Source of the DNA: Streptomyces katrae
GTDB lineage: Bacteria; Actinomycetota; Actinomycetes; Streptomycetales; Streptomycetaceae
Assembly (NCBI RefSeq): GCF_000717655.1
Contig: NZ_JNZY01000045.1
Location: 1 to 64,000, forward strand
DNA length: 64,000 nt
Reading direction: 5' to 3'
In this document: positions 59,090 through 64,000 of the stretch, one piece after another
How the letters are laid out: each line of letters opens with the position of its first letter
Numbering within the stretch: position 1 is the stretch's first letter
Program-made: the position numbers and the translations under genes
Notes under the pieces: generated by a model
The model's database searches: none
Seen by the model: the letters and a program-made list of their open reading frames with translations, nothing else
Told to the model about the DNA's origin: nothing

Positions 59090-60438
59090 AGTCGCTGCGG
59101 GCGCTGCACATCATCACGGGGCTCGGGGTCGGCGGCGCCGAGCAGCAACTGCGGCTGCTGCTGCGGCACATGCCGATGCGCTGCGACGTGCTGACCCTCA
59201 CCAACCCCGGGCCGGTGGCCGAGGGGCTGCGGGCCGACGGGGTCCGGGTGGTGCACCTGGGGATGCGGGGCAACCGGGACCTGGGGGCGCTGCCGAGGCT
59301 GGTGCGGTTCATCCGGCGCGAGCAGTACGACCTCGTGCACACGCACCTGTACCGGGCCTGCGTGTACGGGCGGCTCGCGGCCCGGCTCGCGGGGGTGAGG
59401 GCGACCGTGGCCACCGAGCACTCCCTCGGCGAGGGCGAGATCGAGGGCCGGCGGCTGACGGCCGGGGTGCGGGCGCTGTACCTGGCCAGTGAGCGGCTGG
59501 GCGCGGCGACCGTGGCGGTGTCGGACACCGTGGCGGCGCGGCTGGAGGGGTGGGGGGTGCCGGCCGCGCGGGTGCATGTCGTACCGAACGGGATCGAGGC
59601 CGTCCGGTTCCGCTTCGACGAGGGCGTGCGCAGGGCCACCCGGGCCCGCACCGGGCTGCCCGAGCGGGCGTTCGTGGTCGGCGGGGTCGGGCGGCTGGTG
59701 CCGGGCAAGCGGTTCGACTCGCTGGTCCGGGCGGTGGCGGCGCTGCCGGGCGCGCATCTGCTGCTCGCCGGGGAAGGGCCGGAGCGGGCGGCGCTGCGGG
59801 GGCTGGCGGCGGAGCTGGGCGTGCAGAGCCGGGTCCATCTGCTGGGGGAGCGGGACCCGCTGGGCGACAGCGCGGACGGGCGGACGCCGGGGATCCCGGC
59901 GCTGCTGGCCGCGATGGACGTCTTCGTGTCGCCGTCGCGGGAGGAGGCGTTCGGGCTGGCGGTCGTGGAGGCGCTGGCTGCGGGGCTGCCCGTGCTGCAC
60001 GTCACCTGTCCGGCGATCGACGACCTGCCGGCGGCGCAGGCGCCGGGGGCGCGGCGGATCGGGACCGGGACGGAGGAGCTGGTCGCCGCCCTGCGCGGGC
60101 ACATGGAGGCGGGCGCGCGTCGGCTGCCGCCGCCACCGGTGGTCCGCCGCTACGACATCGCCCGCAGCGCGGACCGGCTCCTCGAGGTCTACGCCCTGGC
60201 CCTGTCCGGAGTCCCGGCCCCTGCGCCCCGGCCGCCGGCCGGGCTGGAACTGCCGGGCTGCGCCATGGAACCCGCTGCGGTGCGGTCGACGGCCGGCCGC
60301 GGGCCGGAGTCCGGGGGCGCTGACCCGGACCCCGTGCCTCGAACGCCGGGGGGGCTTGGTCCGGCCCCGGACGTCCGGGGGGCCGGCCCGGGCCCCGCGC
60401 CGCGGGCGGCGGGGCCGGAAGTGCCGCCGGGCGGTTGA
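59086..60438 (+). CDS. GT4-family glycosyltransferase
   Basis: A 450-residue GT-B enzyme, ATGA-coupled. It has H-I-I-T-G-L-G-V-G-G-A-E-Q-Q-L-R at the N-terminus, V-V-P-N-G-I-E-A-V-R-F, V-G-R-L-V-P-G-K-R-F and P-S-R-E-E-A-F-G-L-A-V-V-E-A-L-A-A-G. The G-G-A-E motif is typical of exopolysaccharide GT4 enzymes. The last 65 residues (from about 385) are a disordered Pro/Gly/Ala tail not needed for the fold. Second sugar-adding step of the cluster. Confidence 0.92.
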   Translation: MKSLRALHIITGLGVGGAEQQLRLLLRHMPMRCDVLTLTNPGPVAEGLRADGVRVVHLGMRGNRDLGALPRLVRFIRREQYDLVHTHLYRACVYGRLAARLAGVRATVATEHSLGEGEIEGRRLTAGVRALYLASERLGAATVAVSDTVAARLEGWGVPAARVHVVPNGIEAVRFRFDEGVRRATRARTGLPERAFVVGGVGRLVPGKRFDSLVRAVAALPGAHLLLAGEGPERAALRGLAAELGVQSRVHLLGERDPLGDSADGRTPGIPALLAAMDVFVSPSREEAFGLAVVEALAAGLPVLHVTCPAIDDLPAAQAPGARRIGTGTEELVAALRGHMEAGARRLPPPPVVRRYDIARSADRLLEVYALALSGVPAPAPRPPAGLELPGCAMEPAAVRSTAGRGPESGGADPDPVPRTPGGLGPAPDVRGAGPGPAPRAAGPEVPPGG

Positions 60439-60508
60439 TTCACACAGCGCCGAAGGGGCTCCCGAGGGGGGCCCGAAAGAACTCCCATTCCTCCAGGAAG
60501 GCACGTAG

Positions 60509-61207
60509 ATGGCTGACACCGCCGATCAGAAGAAGCCCGATCAGAAGAAGCCCGACCGCCGTCGTCGCAAGGTGCGGCTGCTGCCGCCGCCCGCGTGGTG
60601 GCCTCTGCCCGTCGCCGCCGCACTGGGGCTGGCCGCCGGCGGGGGGTACGGGGTGCTCAAGGCGCCCGAGTACGCCGCCACCAGCTACGTCGTCGCCGTA
60701 CCGGACGACACCACGGAGCCCGCGACCGCCCTCGGCTTCTCCCAGGCGTACGCGCGCATCGCGACCAGCAGTTCCACCCTCGCGTACGCCCAGCCCCGCG
60801 CGGGCATCAGCGCCCGCCGGCTCCGTACGCAGGTGCGCGCCGAGACCTCCCCCGAGTCCCCGATGATCGCCATCACCGGAACGTCGAAGAGCCCGACCGA
60901 GGCGGCCGACATCGCCAACGCCGTTGCCGATGCGCTCTCGCTGAGCAGCAATCAGGCCGCCAAGAACACCGGCGTCCAGCTGCTGCTGTTCAACCAGGCC
61001 GTCGCGCCGAGCGAGCCCGCCTCGCCGTCCGCCACCGTCAGCGGGGCCGTCGGGCTGTGCGCCGGCGGGCTGCTCGGCGGGCTGTGGCTGCTGGCCCGGC
61101 CCGGCCGCACCCGGCGGCCCGAGGAGCAGCCGGTCGTCGAGGAGTACGCCTCCCTGCCCGCCCAGGGCGACCACAACGAGACCAAGGAGAAGGAGTCCGT
61201 GCGATGA
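60509..61207 (+). CDS. Wzz-like chain-length/co-polymerase protein
   Basis: A 232-residue protein from ATG 60509 with AGGAAGG upstream. Lys/Arg-rich cytoplasmic start (twice D-Q-K-K-P), a first membrane helix (residues about 32-50), an external domain (Y-A-A-T-S-Y-V-V-A-V ... S-P-M-I-A-I-T-G-T-S) and a second helix (about 178-200: V-S-G-A-V-G-L-C-A-G-G-L-L-G-G-L). It ends in an acidic tail. This is the shape of Wzz/KpsE-type polysaccharide co-polymerases without the tyrosine kinase part. It lies after the glycosyltransferases with a 70-base gap. Confidence 0.8.
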   Translation: MADTADQKKPDQKKPDRRRRKVRLLPPPAWWPLPVAAALGLAAGGGYGVLKAPEYAATSYVVAVPDDTTEPATALGFSQAYARIATSSSTLAYAQPRAGISARRLRTQVRAETSPESPMIAITGTSKSPTEAADIANAVADALSLSSNQAAKNTGVQLLLFNQAVAPSEPASPSATVSGAVGLCAGGLLGGLWLLARPGRTRRPEEQPVVEEYASLPAQGDHNETKEKESVR

Positions 61208-62346
61208 CTGGGGGCTCCACCGGGGCCCTGTCGGTGACGCTGTGCCGCGACCCCCGGCAGTTCGCCGCGCTGGAAGAGCCGTGGAACCGGCTCTTCCGGG
61301 CCTGTCCCACCGCCACTCCCTTCCAGAGCCACGCCTGGCTGCACTCCTGGTGGCTCTCGTACGGCCGGGACGGGCGGCTGCGGATCGTGCTCGTACGGCG
61401 CGGCGGGGAACTCGTCGGGGTCTGCGCGCTGATGCTCGTCCACCGGCCGCTGCCGCTCCTGGTGCCGCTCGGCGGCGGCATCACCGACTACTTCGACGTG
61501 CTCGTGGATGCGGAGTACGCCGACCAGGTCGTTCCGGCGCTGGCCCGCGGCCTGCACCGGGCCGCCCGCGGCGCGGTCGTCGACCTGCGCGAGGTGCGGC
61601 CCGGGGCCGCCGCCGAGGTGCTGTACGGGGAGTGGCCGGGGATCCGGAGCAAGCTCGCCGACTCCACCTGCATGGAGCTGCCCGCGCTGCCGTTCGACGA
61701 GCTGGTCAAGCGGATGCCGGCCTCCGGTGCCCAACGGGTCCGGGCCAAGCTGCGCAAGACCGACGCGGCCGGGATCGAGGAGCACGAGGTCACCTGGCAG
61801 GAGGTGCCGCGCGCGGTGCGGACGCTGCTGCGGCTCCACGAGAAGCAGTGGCGCGGCCGCGGGGTGACCCCGGAGCACCTGAGGCCCCGCTTCGCCGAGC
61901 ACCTGACCCGGGCCACCCGGCGGATGGTGCGGGCCGGCGAGGGCCGGCTGACGGAGTTCCGGCTGGACGGGAAGGTGGTCGCCGCCAACGTCACCCTGCT
62001 GTCCGGGGCGTTGAGCGGCGGCTACCTGTACGGGGCCGATCCGGACCTGCGGACCCGGAAGGTGGACGTGGCGACGCTGCTGCTGCGCTACGAGGCCGGC
62101 CGCGCCCTCGCGGAGGGCCGCCCGGTGGTGAGCTTCCTGCGCGGCAACGAGCCGTACAAGAACCACTGGCGGCCCGAGACGGTCGTCAATCAGCGGTTCC
62201 TGCTGGCCAGGACGGCCCTCGCGCCCCTGCTCCGCCTGCACGAATCGCAGGTGACGGGGCGCGAGCGTGCGGTGGACGCGCTGCGCGAGGCCCTGCCGGC
62301 CGCCAGGGACTGGCGGGCGCGGCTCAACGAACTGCGGGTCCGATGA
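61204..62346 (+). CDS. FemAB/GNAT-fold acyl- or aminoacyl-transferase (CelD/BcsL-like)
   Basis: A 380-residue protein, ATGA-coupled to the Wzz-like gene. It has two GNAT halves: an N-terminal one with W-N-R-L-F-R-A-C-P-T-A-T-P-F-Q-S and W-W-L-S-Y-G, and a C-terminal one with Y-L-Y-G-A-D-P-D-L-R-T-R-K-V-D-V-A-T-L-L-L and F-L-R-G-N-E-P-Y-K-N-H-W. This is the CelD-like acetyltransferase_6 signature seen in exopolysaccharide and cellulose clusters, where the enzyme probably acylates sugars. Last gene of the plus-strand operon. Confidence 0.85.
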   Translation: MTGGSTGALSVTLCRDPRQFAALEEPWNRLFRACPTATPFQSHAWLHSWWLSYGRDGRLRIVLVRRGGELVGVCALMLVHRPLPLLVPLGGGITDYFDVLVDAEYADQVVPALARGLHRAARGAVVDLREVRPGAAAEVLYGEWPGIRSKLADSTCMELPALPFDELVKRMPASGAQRVRAKLRKTDAAGIEEHEVTWQEVPRAVRTLLRLHEKQWRGRGVTPEHLRPRFAEHLTRATRRMVRAGEGRLTEFRLDGKVVAANVTLLSGALSGGYLYGADPDLRTRKVDVATLLLRYEAGRALAEGRPVVSFLRGNEPYKNHWRPETVVNQRFLLARTALAPLLRLHESQVTGRERAVDALREALPAARDWRARLNELRVR

Positions 62347-62351
62347 CGGTT

Positions 62352-63959
62352 CTACCAGGGCCAGAAGCCGGAGTCCTTGCCCCAGTTGATCTTGACGCAG
62401 ACCGACTGCCTGCCGACCAGCTTGGAGAGCCACTCGCCGAAGTTGATCGGCACGCACCACTCCGTGCTGTTGGCGGGCGGTTCGGGAGGCTCGGGCTTCG
62501 GCACGACCGGACTCGGGACGGGGCTCGGGACGGGGCTCGGGACCGGGACCGGGACCTCCGGCGACGGGACCGGGCTCGGGATCTCCGGCGACGGGACCGG
62601 CACCGGGACGGGGTCCGGGCTCGGGCCCACCGGGGTCTCGGGCGACGGGACCGCCGGCGAGGGCTCGGGGACCGGCACGGGGACCGGCACGGGCTCGGGC
62701 ACCGGCACGGGCTCGGGGCTCGGGCTCGTGCCCGGGATCTCCGGCGAGGGGACCGGGACCGGGAGCGGGACCTGCGGACTCGGGATCTCCGGGATCTCCG
62801 GGATCTCCGGCGACGGGATCGCCGGGGAGGGCACGGGGATCTCGGGGGTCGGGATCTGCGGGCTCGGCACGGCCGGGGTCGGGATCACCGGCGTCGGTAC
62901 GACCGGGGTAGGTACGACGGGCGTCGGCACGACCGGCGACGGGATGACCGGCGTGGGCACCACGGGCGTCGGGACGGGGTCCGGACGCGGGGGCGCGAGC
63001 GCGGCCCGGAAGGCCTTCGCGGACCTCGGGTTCTGCTTGCACTGCCACACGCCGTGCGGGCAGTAGTCCGTGATGGTGTGGTACAGCGGCCTGTGCTGCT
63101 CGATCCACTTCAGCATGCGCCGTACGTACTCCGCGTTGTCCCCGTGCCGGAACAGCCCCCACTCCGGGTACGAGATCTCTTTGCCGTGCGCTTTCGCGAA
63201 ATCCACGTGCTGTTGGAGCCCGTACGGCTGCTTGACCATCTCGTCGAACGTCTTGCCGGGAGCCTGGTCGTACGAATCCATGCCGACGATGTCGACCACG
63301 TCGTCGCCCGGGTAGCACTTGGTCCAGCCGATCGCGTCCGACCCGCGGTTGGGGGCGTAATCGAACTTGAACTCCGCACCGGGGACGGAACGCATCGCGT
63401 TGACGATCCGCCGCCAGTACTCCTTCCAGCCCTCCGGGTCCGGCGCGCAGCGGTGGGTGTACGTGGCGCCGTTCATCTCCCAGCCGAGCACGATCACCGT
63501 GTCCGGGACACCCAGCTCCACCAGCCGTCGGGCGAGCTTCTCGAAGTGCCGGTCGAACTCGCCCTTCGCGCCCGCCCGGATCAGCTGCGCCACCTTGCGG
63601 TCGGGGACCCGGTCCTCGTTGCGCTCCTGCATGGGCACGTTCAGGACGAACAGCCGGTCCGCCTTGGCGCGGCGCCACTCGGCCCACGGCTCCAGGAAGT
63701 CGGGGCCCTCGATGCGGGCCCAGCGGTCCCCGGGCAGATAGGTGTGGCCGACCCGGATCTCCTTGCCGCGCAGCCAGCGCGACAGGTTGGGGATCCGGGC
63801 GACTCCGGGCGGACCGGAGTCGAGAAAGGCGCCCATGGCGATGTCGGAGCCCTTGGGCTGCTCCCGCTCGGGGGCCGCGAGCGCGGCCCCGGTGGCGAGC
63901 AGTCCGGCCGTGACCGTACCGATGCAGGTGCTCGCCAGTCGGCGGTTTGGTCTGGGCAT
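62352..63959 (-). CDS. Secreted GH26-like glycoside hydrolase with long Pro-rich tail
   Basis: A 535-residue protein from the ATG at 63959. A signal peptide covers about residues 1-29. The catalytic domain (about 35-330) has the probable acid/base in V-L-G-W-E-M-N-G (Glu161) and nucleophile in S-Y-P-E-W-G-L (Glu266), the GH26/clan A arrangement. A roughly 160-residue tail of [11 protein letters not shown] and E-I-P-E-I-P repeats leads to a small C-terminal domain with two Cys ([10 protein letters not shown] and V-C-V-K-I-N-W-G-K). Convergent with the polysaccharide operon and 5 bases from it, so a polymer-trimming role is likely. Confidence 0.85.
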   Translation of the reverse strand: MPRPNRRLASTCIGTVTAGLLATGAALAAPEREQPKGSDIAMGAFLDSGPPGVARIPNLSRWLRGKEIRVGHTYLPGDRWARIEGPDFLEPWAEWRRAKADRLFVLNVPMQERNEDRVPDRKVAQLIRAGAKGEFDRHFEKLARRLVELGVPDTVIVLGWEMNGATYTHRCAPDPEGWKEYWRRIVNAMRSVPGAEFKFDYAPNRGSDAIGWTKCYPGDDVVDIVGMDSYDQAPGKTFDEMVKQPYGLQQHVDFAKAHGKEISYPEWGLFRHGDNAEYVRRMLKWIEQHRPLYHTITDYCPHGVWQCKQNPRSAKAFRAALAPPRPDPVPTPVVPTPVIPSPVVPTPVVPTPVVPTPVIPTPAVPSPQIPTPEIPVPSPAIPSPEIPEIPEIPSPQVPLPVPVPSPEIPGTSPSPEPVPVPEPVPVPVPVPEPSPAVPSPETPVGPSPDPVPVPVPSPEIPSPVPSPEVPVPVPSPVPSPVPSPVVPKPEPPEPPANSTEWCVPINFGEWLSKLVGRQSVCVKINWGKDSGFWPW

Positions 63960-64000
63960 GGCGTCTCCCGAGCTTTCCTGAATCGGTGTGCTTGTCAAAG

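Overview
The window is very GC-rich, with third-codon-position GC close to saturation and many genes overlapping by 4 bases (ATGA or GTGA). It carries chaplins, rodlins, the sigma factor HrdD, DUF397/helix-turn-helix regulator pairs and an F420-cofactor gene. It is therefore almost certainly a Streptomyces chromosome segment.

Layout. 1-14.6 kb: regulator pairs of the WhiJ type (helix-turn-helix protein plus DUF397 partner), an RsbW-like ATPase and a VapBC toxin-antitoxin pair. The same stretch holds an F420-linked block (LLM-class oxidoreductase, ADP-ribosylglycohydrolase, FO synthase FbiC, SDR reductase), a MocR/LysN-type aminotransferase and a GPP34 protein. 14.7-21.1 kb: a membrane-bound D,D-carboxypeptidase with a long cytoplasmic tail of seven DSERTAVFR-like repeats, a polytopic membrane protein, and the decayed remains of a class F sortase and its wall-anchored substrate. 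21.29-32.87 kb: a complete actinomycete integrative and conjugative element (AICE) bounded by a 43-bp direct repeat and inserted in the 3' end of tRNA-Arg(CCU). It has a Nudix protein (Pif-like) divergent from a KorSA-like GntR repressor, a run of small spread/accessory genes, an FtsK-type DNA translocase, a prim-pol plus ATPase replication pair between two repeat-rich non-coding segments, xis and int. 33.1-45.6 kb: ordinary chromosome with an orphan molybdo-hydroxylase FAD subunit, RidA, an M6 protease, two DHA2 exporters with their own regulators, a DODA-type dioxygenase, HrdD with a textbook SigR promoter, and a PfkB sugar kinase.

45.7-51.1 kb is a surface-coat locus: a VKOR-type disulfide enzyme, four chaplins (one long and sortase-anchored), a frameshifted rodlin, a very short in-frame rodlin derivative and two other secreted proteins. 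It runs directly into 51.2-64 kb, a nearly continuous same-strand operon that reads as a Wzx/Wzy-type exopolysaccharide system. That operon has a secreted DUF3344 protein, two GT4 glycosyltransferases, an undecaprenyl-phosphate sugar transferase, an O-antigen-ligase-like polymerase, a MurJ/Wzx-type flippase, a NodB deacetylase, a Wzz-like protein and a FemAB/GNAT-like transferase, and it faces a convergent secreted GH26-like hydrolase.

The most unusual signals are the shrunken rodlins with their nearly identical 3' ends, the coupling of the chaplin locus to the polysaccharide operon, the phospho-site-like repeats of the carboxypeptidase, and the two repeat-rich segments of the AICE that share a 10-mer. 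All functional statements rest on reading the sequence; no database search was run.
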